Source of the DNA: Fimbriimonadales bacterium
GTDB lineage: Bacteria; Armatimonadota; Fimbriimonadia; Fimbriimonadales; GBS-DC
Reading direction: 5' to 3'
Length of the DNA stretch: 7,524 nucleotides
NCBI GenBank assembly: GCA_026416065.1
Contig: JAOAFW010000021.1
Span: 1-7,524, forward strand
The notes beneath the pieces were generated by a model, which saw nothing but the letters and a program-made list of their open reading frames with translations, was not told the origin of the DNA and did not search any database. Below are positions 1 through 5,587 of the stretch, piece after piece. Each line of letters begins with the position of its first letter. Position 1 is the stretch's first letter. The position numbers were made by a program, and so were the translations under genes.

Positions 1-19
1 AGATGTGTATAAGAGACAG
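1..19 (+). other. Tn5/Nextera mosaic-end adapter (artefact)
   Basis: The first 19 bases are exactly AGATGTGTATAAGAGACAG, the transposase mosaic end used in tagmentation libraries. This is library sequence left at a contig end, not part of the genome. Translated, it yields the MCIRDR and MYKRQ peptides typical of adapter contamination, so any reading frame that starts here is false. Genomic sequence begins at about base 20. Confidence 0.97.
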
Positions 20-132
20 ACCTTGCCCTCGTGCGCCGCTTTGGCGACTGGAACCTCGGCGTCTGGTGGTTCCACCCCACAGCGGAAAGCGACATCGGTA
101 TCTCCCTCTCGCGGAGTTTCGAGTTGCGATAG
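20..132 (+). CDS. 3' fragment of a probable outer-membrane beta-barrel protein
   Basis: The frame that ends at TAG 130-132 encodes a natural-looking C-terminus, including RRFGDWNLGVWWFHP followed by ESDIGISLSRSFELR. The alternating aromatic and small residues (W, W, F, then I, I, L, F) and the ending in an amphipathic strand resemble the last two strands of an outer-membrane beta-barrel. The 5' part of the gene is lost because the contig begins at the adapter. The family cannot be named from about 37 residues; a YjbH-like or other barrel lipoprotein is possible, and so is a non-barrel protein. The gene converges on the DUF1501 gene, with a perfect hairpin between the two stop codons, which supports 132 as a true gene end. 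Confidence 0.55.
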
Positions 133-139
133 TCTGCGC

Positions 140-169
140 ACCGGTGCGACACTGCGGCGTCGCACCGGT
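140..169. terminator. Hairpin between convergent genes, probable bidirectional terminator
   Basis: ACCGGTGCGAC (140-150) and GTCGCACCGGT (159-169) form a perfect 11-bp inverted repeat around an 8-base loop. It fills the 39-base gap between the stop of the plus-strand fragment (132) and the stop of the minus-strand DUF1501 gene (172-174). No T-run follows on either strand, so it is not a classical intrinsic terminator. Its position suits a transcript-end stabiliser or a bidirectional terminator. Confidence 0.6.
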
Positions 170-171
170 TC

Positions 172-1476
172 TCAAACGCGCACGATGCTCAGCGGGGCGA
201 AGCCCTTCCCCAACACGGCTTCTGGGTCGCCACCAAGCCATTCCAACACGGTGGCGTACACGCGGCGGAAGTCGTACTGCATGCGCAGATCGTTATTTCC
301 ATCGAGGTTACGCAGGTCAGGCAGGTCGCCGTGCAAGCCACCCTGAACGCGCCCACCGAGCAGGAACATTGGCGCGGCAGCTCCGTGATCCGTGCCCAGA
401 CTACCGTTCTCACGCACGCGCCTGCCGAACTCAGAGAAGACCATCAGTAGCGTCTTGTCGGCTTTGCCCATCGCTTGCAGGTCGGCGTAGAACGCGCTCA
501 CCGCACCCGCGAATTGACTGAGTAGTCGCTGGTGGGTATTCGCCTGCCCCGCGTGGGTGTCGAAGCCGTTCACGGAGACATACAGCACGCGCGTTTGGGG
601 CGAGGTGGCGATAATCTGCGCCGCCTGTTGCAGCCCCCGCGCAAATGGGTCGTTGGCGTATTGCGCGTTCGGCTGGTAGTTGCGGATGCGCTCGCGCAGC
701 TGCTCCATCGCCTCCAACGCAGTGCGTGTGGACTGGCGCACGACCGTCGCGGGACTATCCATCTTGCGCTCGTCCGCCTGACTCAGGTTTTTGATAGTAC
801 GCTCCAGTTCAGGGTCGCGCGCCATCACCTGCAGGTCGGTCAGGCTCGCGAAACAGGGCACCTGCGCCTTTTTCCCGTGCAGCGCGATGGGCAGCTCCTG
901 CGTGAAGCTGATTGCCATCACCGGGTTCGCGGCGGCATCGGTCAGCGTGTCCAGATATTTACCCAGCCAGCCGTAGCGACTGTGTCCATCGGGGTCGGCG
1001 GTCTGCCAGATCTCCATCGAGCGAAAGTGCGAGCGGTTGGGGTTGGGATAGCCGACATTCTGCACAATCGCAAGGGCGCGCTGATCGTAAAGCGGTTTCA
1101 GGGGCGCAAGCGCGGAGTGTAAACCCAACCGCTCCTCCAGCGGCACGACCTGCGCTTCCGGAATCGCGAGCGTGGGACGTGCCTGGTAGTACAGTTCGTC
1201 GCGGTACGGGATGACCGTGTTCAATCCATCGTTGCCGCCCGTGAGTTGCAACACCACGAGTATATGGTCGTTAGGGAGCTTTTCGCCCTTACGCAGGCGT
1301 TGGGCGTCGGCGTGGGCAATTTGCGCCAGCCACGGCGGTGCGGCAAGCCCCACTGCCACCAGTGTCAAGCCCGCCCTGAGAAACTGGCGACGCGACATCT
1401 CCGCCGCCCAAAACTCGCCCCCAGCGCGCTCACACAATGGCGCGCCCTGATCCTGTCGCTCCTCACGCTCCTCCAT
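172..1476 (-). CDS. DUF1501 family protein with Tat signal
   Basis: A 434-residue exported protein of the DUF1501 family, which is related to the alkaline phosphatase/sulfatase fold; the family's activity is not established. A twin-arginine motif SRRQFLR lies at residues 28-34, followed by a hydrophobic stretch (about 36-56) ending in AHA-D, consistent with Tat export and cleavage. Family hallmarks are LQLTGGNDGLNTVIP (77-91), the YPNPNRSHFRSMEIWQT block (143-159), GFDTHAGQ (304-311), FSEFGRRVRENGS then GTDHGAAAP (347-369), and a C-terminal DFRRVYATVLEWLG (402-415). Length is typical. The start at 1476 has GGAG at 1486-1483, six bases upstream; an internal ATG at 1398 would begin MSRRQFLR, but its GGAG touches the ATG. 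The gene stands alone, divergent from the PEP-CTERM protein. DUF1501 genes often sit beside DUF1800 genes, but none is visible here. Confidence 0.93.
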   Translation of the reverse strand: MEEREERQDQGAPLCERAGGEFWAAEMSRRQFLRAGLTLVAVGLAAPPWLAQIAHADAQRLRKGEKLPNDHILVVLQLTGGNDGLNTVIPYRDELYYQARPTLAIPEAQVVPLEERLGLHSALAPLKPLYDQRALAIVQNVGYPNPNRSHFRSMEIWQTADPDGHSRYGWLGKYLDTLTDAAANPVMAISFTQELPIALHGKKAQVPCFASLTDLQVMARDPELERTIKNLSQADERKMDSPATVVRQSTRTALEAMEQLRERIRNYQPNAQYANDPFARGLQQAAQIIATSPQTRVLYVSVNGFDTHAGQANTHQRLLSQFAGAVSAFYADLQAMGKADKTLLMVFSEFGRRVRENGSLGTDHGAAAPMFLLGGRVQGGLHGDLPDLRNLDGNNDLRMQYDFRRVYATVLEWLGGDPEAVLGKGFAPLSIVRV

Positions 1477-1492
1477 CGTCGTCTCCAGAAGT

Positions 1493-1498
1493 ATTATA
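1493..1498 (-). promoter_or_regulatory. -10 box for the DUF1501 gene
   Basis: Reading the minus strand, TATAAT is perfect at 1498-1493, 16 bases before the ATG at 1476. No good -35 hexamer lies 16-18 bp upstream. The predicted transcript start near 1486 would leave a leader of only about 10 bases beginning at the ribosome binding site, so either the leader is very short or translation starts at 1398. Confidence 0.5.
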
Positions 1499-1607
1499 GC
1501 CTACACTCCAAGCGTCTTGAGGGTTTCACAGGATAGACGCCCCATGAGTAGGATTTGTTCAAATGCGTTTCTTTTTCCCAATCTCATGCCTTTCTCGCTT
1601 GCCCGTA

Positions 1608-1635
1608 CTAAGTAGAGTTAATTTACTCGACTTAG
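1608..1635. promoter_or_regulatory. 28-bp dyad in the divergent intergenic region, possible operator
   Basis: CTAAGTAGAG (1608-1617) and CTCGACTTAG (1626-1635) are inverted repeats matching at 9 of 10 positions around the AT-rich centre TTAATTTA. The element lies about 105 bp before the plus-strand protease and 130 bp before the DUF1501 start, in the only divergent gap between these genes (1477-1739). The shape suits a dimeric regulator site. No run of T follows closely enough for a terminator, and no binding protein is encoded nearby. The rest of the gap holds no convincing small gene. Confidence 0.4.
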
Positions 1636-1704
1636 AGTGAGATTTTTGGGATTTATCCATCTCAACCTGCAACAAAACCTGCGCCTAAGGAGTCTGTGTA
1701 ATTG

Positions 1705-1736
1705 CTGGGATCAAGCAAGTCATCCCAGAAAGGAGG
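1705..1736 (+). promoter_or_regulatory. Leader hairpin abutting a strong Shine-Dalgarno
   Basis: CTGGGAT (1705-1711) and ATCCCAG (1722-1728) form a perfect 7-bp stem with a 10-base loop. The next base begins AAAGGAGG (1729-1736), a near-perfect ribosome binding site. The spacer is 3 bases to the ATG at 1740 and 6 bases to the ATG at 1743, so the second ATG is the better-spaced start. A stem next to the Shine-Dalgarno could stabilise the mRNA end or tune ribosome access. Confidence 0.5.
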
Positions 1737-1739
1737 ACT

Positions 1740-2963
1740 ATGATGTTCAGGACGAGTGGCTTATCGACTCGGGGGCTGTTCAGTGCCTCTTGTGACTTAG
1801 CAGTTAGTTCGATGTCCTTGAAGGGCACCTTGCGATTCTGCCGCGAAGGACTCTACCCAGCGGTTGCGTTCGCACTCACATTACACGCAGCATTCGCCAG
1901 TTTCCCTACTGAACAAAGAGTACCCAATGACCGAAACGGTCCACTCTACGCTGCCGTCGGGCGGGTTCAGTCTGGGCCTGTGGCGGATCATTTCCGAGGC
2001 AGTGGTTCTGTCATCTGTGTGGGACAACTACCTGATGGAACCCGTCGTTTCGCTTTTTTGACAGCGGACCATGTAATTGGTAGCCCTGTTCGCAACGATC
2101 CATTTGGAGGCGCTGCTGGAGAATACCGTCCGTATGGGAACTCGAATCTCAGAGATCCACTTTTGCCGGGCTTGAAAATAGCCTTCGGGAATAATCCTAC
2201 CACCTACCACTCCATCGCCCGAAACAATCTCGGGCAACCTCTTGTTTTCCGTGGCGGACCCACGGGACTCAAAGATTACGCCGTCTTAATCGTAGATTAT
2301 AACGGCGATGAGGGGGACGAATTTTTCAGGATATTGTCCCGTAACGCGCTCTCAGTCGGAGCAATCAACCACCCCGAAGGTAAGGAAATGACCTCGGTGG
2401 GCTTCGGAGTGACAGGCGTGAATGACGGCACCGGCTACGTGCATCGATATGTTTCGGGAGCGAATGACCCTGACTTCGGCGTTTACGGCTGGGGAACAAA
2501 GCGCTTCTGGAATAATAAAATCGAGCGCGTTGATCCTAACCGGCGATGGAAGTTGTATGCCTACGATGCCTTCGAGGTCTCAAACACGATGCCAGGAGGC
2601 GTGGGAGCCGTTGCAGGCGAAGGAATCGGCGCCTCTGGAGACTCGGGCGCTCCCTACCTGTTCGAAGGAGAAGCCCACATAGTGGTTGACGGACTGCCGA
2701 TTCGAGTACGCAGCCACCTTATCGGCGGTGTGCATACGGGTGGCGAAGTTGTGCCGATAAGGGACGACCCTCGAGACCCGAATGCTGAAACCGGGTTTAG
2801 AAAACCGTGGGGCTCACTCGGCTACGGCGTCAGATTCGACCAGGCCGATGTCAACTGGATTATGGGTAATTGTGTCCATGTTCCCGAACCTGCTAGTGTG
2901 GCTGCTCTCTGCGCAGGATTAAGTGGTTTGCTGTTTCTTAGACGACGCCGTCGTGGATCTTGA
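1740..2963 (+). CDS. Trypsin-like serine protease domain protein with PEP-CTERM anchor
   Basis: A 407-residue secreted protein. Residues 39-55 form a hydrophobic export segment ending in HAAFA-S, preceded by an unusually long N-terminal extension. The middle reads as a chymotrypsin-fold peptidase: TADHV puts His at 111, LKDYAVLIV puts Asp at 179, and GASGDSGAP puts Ser at 302. SHLIGGVHTGG (325-335) resembles the substrate-pocket strand, and GYGVRFDQADVNWI (361-374) resembles the terminal helix of trypsins. The C-terminus is a textbook PEP-CTERM sorting signal: VPEP at 381-384, a hydrophobic helix to about 400, then five arginines. Exosortase would process it for surface attachment or release; no exosortase lies in the window. 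The start is set by AAAGGAGG; 1743 is as likely as 1740. The gene is single, flanked by convergent and divergent neighbours. Base content looks lower in GC than a neighbouring gene (53% in 2101-2160 against 67% in 3241-3300). The family is inferred from motifs; the substrate is unknown. Confidence 0.82.
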   Translation: MMFRTSGLSTRGLFSASCDLAVSSMSLKGTLRFCREGLYPAVAFALTLHAAFASFPTEQRVPNDRNGPLYAAVGRVQSGPVADHFRGSGSVICVGQLPDGTRRFAFLTADHVIGSPVRNDPFGGAAGEYRPYGNSNLRDPLLPGLKIAFGNNPTTYHSIARNNLGQPLVFRGGPTGLKDYAVLIVDYNGDEGDEFFRILSRNALSVGAINHPEGKEMTSVGFGVTGVNDGTGYVHRYVSGANDPDFGVYGWGTKRFWNNKIERVDPNRRWKLYAYDAFEVSNTMPGGVGAVAGEGIGASGDSGAPYLFEGEAHIVVDGLPIRVRSHLIGGVHTGGEVVPIRDDPRDPNAETGFRKPWGSLGYGVRFDQADVNWIMGNCVHVPEPASVAALCAGLSGLLFLRRRRRGS

Positions 2964-2984
2964 ACGCCTCTTCCTCATCCTCAT

Positions 2985-3016
2985 CCGATAAGGGGTGATG
3001 TTTCGCCCCTTATCGG
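2985..3016. terminator. Shared hairpin terminator between convergent genes
   Basis: CCGATAAGGGG (2985-2995) and CCCCTTATCGG (3006-3016) pair perfectly over 11 bp. An inner T·G and a G-C pair extend the stem to 13 pairs around the loop ATGTTT. It begins 22 bases after the protease stop, and its right arm contains the TAA stop codon (3012-3010 on the minus strand) of the cyclodeaminase-family gene. Neither side has a T-run. It most likely ends or protects both converging transcripts. Confidence 0.7.
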
Positions 3017-3975
3017 AGGTAGGTTAGCCCCTGTTCATACACCACCACCGCCGCTGCGATATCCTCCAGTGCAATCCCCAGCGATTTGAAGAGCGTAATC
3101 TCCTCAGGCGACTGGCGCGGGGGAAGCAAACCGCCTACGATGTAGGATAGGGGCTGAACGCGCTCCCAGCTCAGTTTGCGCAACTCAACGGGGATCACCA
3201 GTTCGGCGGCTTCCAAGCGCGCCTGCTGAGGGTCGTCAACAGTGATGCGCTCACAGCGTCCGACGGCGAAGGTGTCCAGTTCGCGCCGGGCGAGCGAGTT
3301 CGCCCCCGCCGCGTTGATATGCATTCCGGGCTTGAGCATCGCGCCCGAGAGGATCGGCTCCCGGGCGGTTGTAATCGTACAGATGATGTCGGCTTCGGTG
3401 ACAGCTTGCTCCACGCTTTCACACGGCTGCACAGGGATATTCAGCTGCGCCTGCATCCGCTGGGCGAACGCCTCGCGCTTTTCGGGGGTACGACTGAACA
3501 CGAACGCCTGCTGAACAGGGCGCACGGCACAGATTGCTTGCAGTTGCGTCTCCGCCTGTTCGCCTGCGCCCAGAACCGCGACGGTTTGTGCGTCCTCGCG
3601 GGCGAGGTATTTCGTCGCCAGCCCCGACGCTGCGCCCGTGCGGATGCGTCCCAGCCAATCGGCTTCAATGAGCGCGAGCAGCTCGCCTGTGTGCGCTGAG
3701 GCGAGCGCAACATGGAAGCGCGTCCCGGCAGGGAATGAGAAGTAGGCTTTGTAGCCGATGTAGCCTTTGCTGTGCCACGCCGCGCCCATCAGATGGAGTG
3801 TACCTTGTGGGGTATGCACCCGTTGGCGGGGCTGATTGGAAGATCTCCCATGCGCCCAGTCGCGGAACGCCGCCTCCAGTGCGTCTATCGCGCAGGGCAT
3901 CGTGAGAACCTCTCGCACCTGCTCCTCCCGAATCAGCAGTGATCGGCTATCGCCGAGTTGGATGCGCTCCACCAT
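3010..3975 (-). CDS. Ornithine cyclodeaminase / mu-crystallin family protein
   Basis: A 321-residue NAD(P)-dependent enzyme of the OCD/mu-crystallin family, whose members include ornithine cyclodeaminase, archaeal-type alanine dehydrogenase and imine (ketimine) reductases. Visible signatures are GYIGYKAYFSFP with Lys76, RTGAASGLATKYLAR (112-126), the Rossmann loop VAVLGAGEQA (132-141), FVFSRTPEKREAF (158-170), NAAGANS (221-227) and KSLGIALEDIAAA (297-309). These are enough for the family but not for the substrate. The start is placed at ATG 3975 (MVERIQLGD); the frame stays open to 4134, but that part is antisense to the tRNA-Ser and encodes a meaningless GGGGIRTPVP-type peptide. The Shine-Dalgarno before 3975 is weak. 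Length agrees with the family. The gene is a single unit, convergent with the protease and divergent from the tRNA. Confidence 0.9.
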   Translation of the reverse strand: MVERIQLGDSRSLLIREEQVREVLTMPCAIDALEAAFRDWAHGRSSNQPRQRVHTPQGTLHLMGAAWHSKGYIGYKAYFSFPAGTRFHVALASAHTGELLALIEADWLGRIRTGAASGLATKYLAREDAQTVAVLGAGEQAETQLQAICAVRPVQQAFVFSRTPEKREAFAQRMQAQLNIPVQPCESVEQAVTEADIICTITTAREPILSGAMLKPGMHINAAGANSLARRELDTFAVGRCERITVDDPQQARLEAAELVIPVELRKLSWERVQPLSYIVGGLLPPRQSPEEITLFKSLGIALEDIAAAVVVYEQGLTYLR

Positions 3976-4009
3976 CACTGCAAGGATACCTGAATCGAGA
4001 TGCTTCGGG

Positions 4010-4015
4010 TATAAT
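4010..4015 (+). promoter_or_regulatory. -10 box for tRNA-Ser
   Basis: A perfect TATAAT lies 11 bases before the tRNA 5' end, giving a predicted start near 4022 and a leader of about five bases. No clear -35 hexamer stands 16-18 bp upstream. On the opposite strand the same bases read TATTAT, one mismatch from consensus, and could serve the divergent cyclodeaminase-family gene; that second role is speculative. Confidence 0.6.
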
Positions 4016-4026
4016 AGCACGCCGTC

Positions 4027-4117
4027 GGAGGGGTGGCCGAGTGGCTGAAGGCGGCGGTCTTGAAAACCGCATCCCACCTCGTGTGGGACGGGGGTTCGAA
4101 TCCCTCCCCCTCCGCCA
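4027..4117 (+). tRNA. tRNA-Ser (anticodon UGA)
   Basis: The complete cloverleaf can be drawn by eye. The acceptor stem is GGAGGGG (4027-4033) with CCCCTCC (4107-4113), the discriminator is G at 4114, and CCA is encoded at 4115-4117. The anticodon stem is GCGGT/ACCGC (4054-4058 and 4066-4070), with TGA at 4061-4063 and A residues 3' of it, so it reads UCN serine codons, chiefly UCA. The long variable arm (CCCAC paired with GTGGG around CTCGT) is the class II hallmark of serine tRNA. The T-arm is GGGGG-TTCGAAT-CCCTC with one wobble pair. A plus-strand gene begins 75 bases downstream, and co-transcription is likely. Confidence 0.97.
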
Positions 4118-4134
4118 TCTCGCAGCTTGGACAT

Positions 4135-4175
4135 GCCTGTTCAGGCGACAGGCGCACGGAGCGGCTATCCGTGCG
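4135..4175 (+). promoter_or_regulatory. Two tandem stem-loops between tRNA-Ser and the deacetylase gene
   Basis: GCCTGT (4135-4140) pairs with ACAGGC (4148-4153). Next to it, CGCACGGA (4153-4160) pairs with TCCGTGCG (4168-4175). Each stem is perfect (6 and 8 bp) with a 7-base loop, and they share base 4153. The second ends four bases before the AAGGGGAG ribosome binding site (4179-4186). No T-run follows, so they look less like a terminator than like tRNA 3'-processing structure or a leader that modulates read-through or translation of the deacetylase. Confidence 0.45.
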
Positions 4176-4192
4176 AATAAGGGGAGCTGCGC

Positions 4193-5587
4193 ATGAAACG
4201 CTGGCTGTTGCGCATCGCACTGGCGATAGCAGGCGGGTTGAGCTCGTATATCGGGCTGAGCGCGCTCCTGTTCGTGGCGGCGACCCATCGCGCCAGCCTC
4301 TCGCAGGAATCGCACCACTGGCAACATTTCCCTCCCCTAACGTCCGACGACCGCCTGCTCATTATCGCGCCGCATCCCGATGATGAGGTGCTGGGCTGCG
4401 GCGGGCTGATGGCAACCGCAGCGCGTGCCGGCGTTCCCATCAAGGTGGTTTATCTCACGGCAGGTGACGGTTTCGCCGCAGCTGCCGCACTGACCTCACG
4501 GAGCGCGCCTGATGCCCGCGACTGTTTGCAACTGGGACAGATTCGGATGCAAGAATCGCTGCGTGCCCTCCGGGCGTTGGGGCTGAACGACACCGACGCC
4601 GTCTTTTTGGGCTATCCTGACAGGGGCTTACTCCCGATGGCGGTGCGTCCCCGTCGAGTGTTTCGCTCCAGCGCGACCCAGGCGCAAGCGGTTCCCTACG
4701 CCGACGCGCTGACACCCAACGCCCCCCACACCGCCGCCGCTGTGGTTGCAGACCTACGCGGTGTTCTTGCAGCGTTCCAACCTACGCGAGTCTTCACGAC
4801 GCACCCGCTGGACGACCACGAAGACCACACCGCCGCCGCGCTTTTTACACACGAAGCGATTGCCCAGGCGGTTCAGGCAGGTGAACTCACGCACTTCCCA
4901 GTGCTGTACTACTATATCGTGCATCGGGGGGATTGGCCCCTGCCCCAAGGGGAGCATCGTGACCGACCGCTCGTGCCGCCCCTCGCGTTGCTGACGGAGA
5001 ACTGGCAGGTAGCCACTCTTAGCCACGAGGTGCAGGAGCGCAAACGGCTTGCGTTGCAGGCGCACGAGTCGCAATACGCGATCATGGCGCGATTCCTGAG
5101 CAGCTTTTTACGCACGAACGAGTTGTTTGCGCCCGCTTCACCACCACGCGCCTATCATGTCCAGCCGTTCGACGACAATGCCACCATTCACCTTCAGCCG
5201 CGTGCTGACATCGTCAGTGTCCAAGCGCAGGCAGGACGCGCAGGCGTTCGCGTGAGTGTTGAGACTCTCAAGCCGTTCCGCGCGCCGTATCAGATGGAGA
5301 TTACCTTGCTCACGGTGGACCCCGCGGGCAACTGGAGCGACTCGCGTTGGCGCTACCCGAACCGGCGTCTTAGCGCGAAACAAGAGGGCACGGCTCTCCA
5401 CCTCTGGCTGCCACACAGCGCAATTAGCAACGCGGAACGCGCCTATCTGATGGTGAGCATCAAACTGTACGGTGCGGAGCTGGATCGGACGGGGTTTTTG
5501 CCGGTTCCACTGGCTCCCCCGAACGCGGAATCGGATGCCCCAACTCCCCTGTCAACGCCTCAATCCGCTCCATCACCAGTTCGCTGA
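4193..5587 (+). CDS. Membrane-anchored PIG-L/LmbE family deacetylase
   Basis: A 464-residue zinc-dependent N-deacetylase of the PIG-L family, whose members act on GlcNAc-type amino sugars such as GlcNAc-phosphatidylinositol and mycothiol or bacillithiol precursors. Residues 5-30 form one membrane segment, so the enzyme probably faces the periplasm. The catalytic domain begins with LLIIAPHPDDEVLGCGG: His61 and Asp64 are the expected zinc ligands and Asp63 the likely base. VVYLTAGDGF (86-94), RMQESLRALRALG (118-130), VFLGYPDRGL (137-146) and THPLDDHEDHTAA (203-215, third zinc ligand His212) complete the family pattern. About residues 330-440 are a beta-rich extension I do not recognise, and 441-464 is a Pro/Ala/Ser tail. 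ATG 4193 follows AAGGGGAG by six bases. The last 42 codons overlap the opposite-strand acyltransferase gene. The substrate is undetermined. Confidence 0.9.
   Translation: MKRWLLRIALAIAGGLSSYIGLSALLFVAATHRASLSQESHHWQHFPPLTSDDRLLIIAPHPDDEVLGCGGLMATAARAGVPIKVVYLTAGDGFAAAAALTSRSAPDARDCLQLGQIRMQESLRALRALGLNDTDAVFLGYPDRGLLPMAVRPRRVFRSSATQAQAVPYADALTPNAPHTAAAVVADLRGVLAAFQPTRVFTTHPLDDHEDHTAAALFTHEAIAQAVQAGELTHFPVLYYYIVHRGDWPLPQGEHRDRPLVPPLALLTENWQVATLSHEVQERKRLALQAHESQYAIMARFLSSFLRTNELFAPASPPRAYHVQPFDDNATIHLQPRADIVSVQAQAGRAGVRVSVETLKPFRAPYQMEITLLTVDPAGNWSDSRWRYPNRRLSAKQEGTALHLWLPHSAISNAERAYLMVSIKLYGAELDRTGFLPVPLAPPNAESDAPTPLSTPQSAPSPVR

Noticed and set aside
3..521. Plus-strand reading frames beginning MCIRDR and MYKRQ
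   Set aside because: They begin in the Tn5 adapter and continue antisense to the DUF1501 gene or through the contig-end fragment in the wrong frame.
532..1122. A 196-codon plus-strand open frame
   Set aside because: It lies wholly antisense to the well-supported DUF1501 gene and shows an Arg/His-rich, low-complexity composition typical of a GC-rich shadow frame.
1608..1647. The intergenic dyad plus T5 run as an intrinsic terminator
   Set aside because: The T-run begins eight bases after the stem, the stem is AT-rich, and no plus-strand gene upstream would need ending there.
3947..4327. Minus-strand frames opposite the tRNA and the deacetylase 5' end
   Set aside because: They contain the antisense-tRNA peptides GRGRDSNPRP and EGEGFEPPSH and no family motif.
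3939..4383. Plus-strand frames through the tRNA (containing MAEWLKAAVLKTASH or RGGRVAEGGGLE)
   Set aside because: These are translations of the tRNA-Ser itself, a known source of spurious database proteins, and run into the deacetylase gene in other frames.
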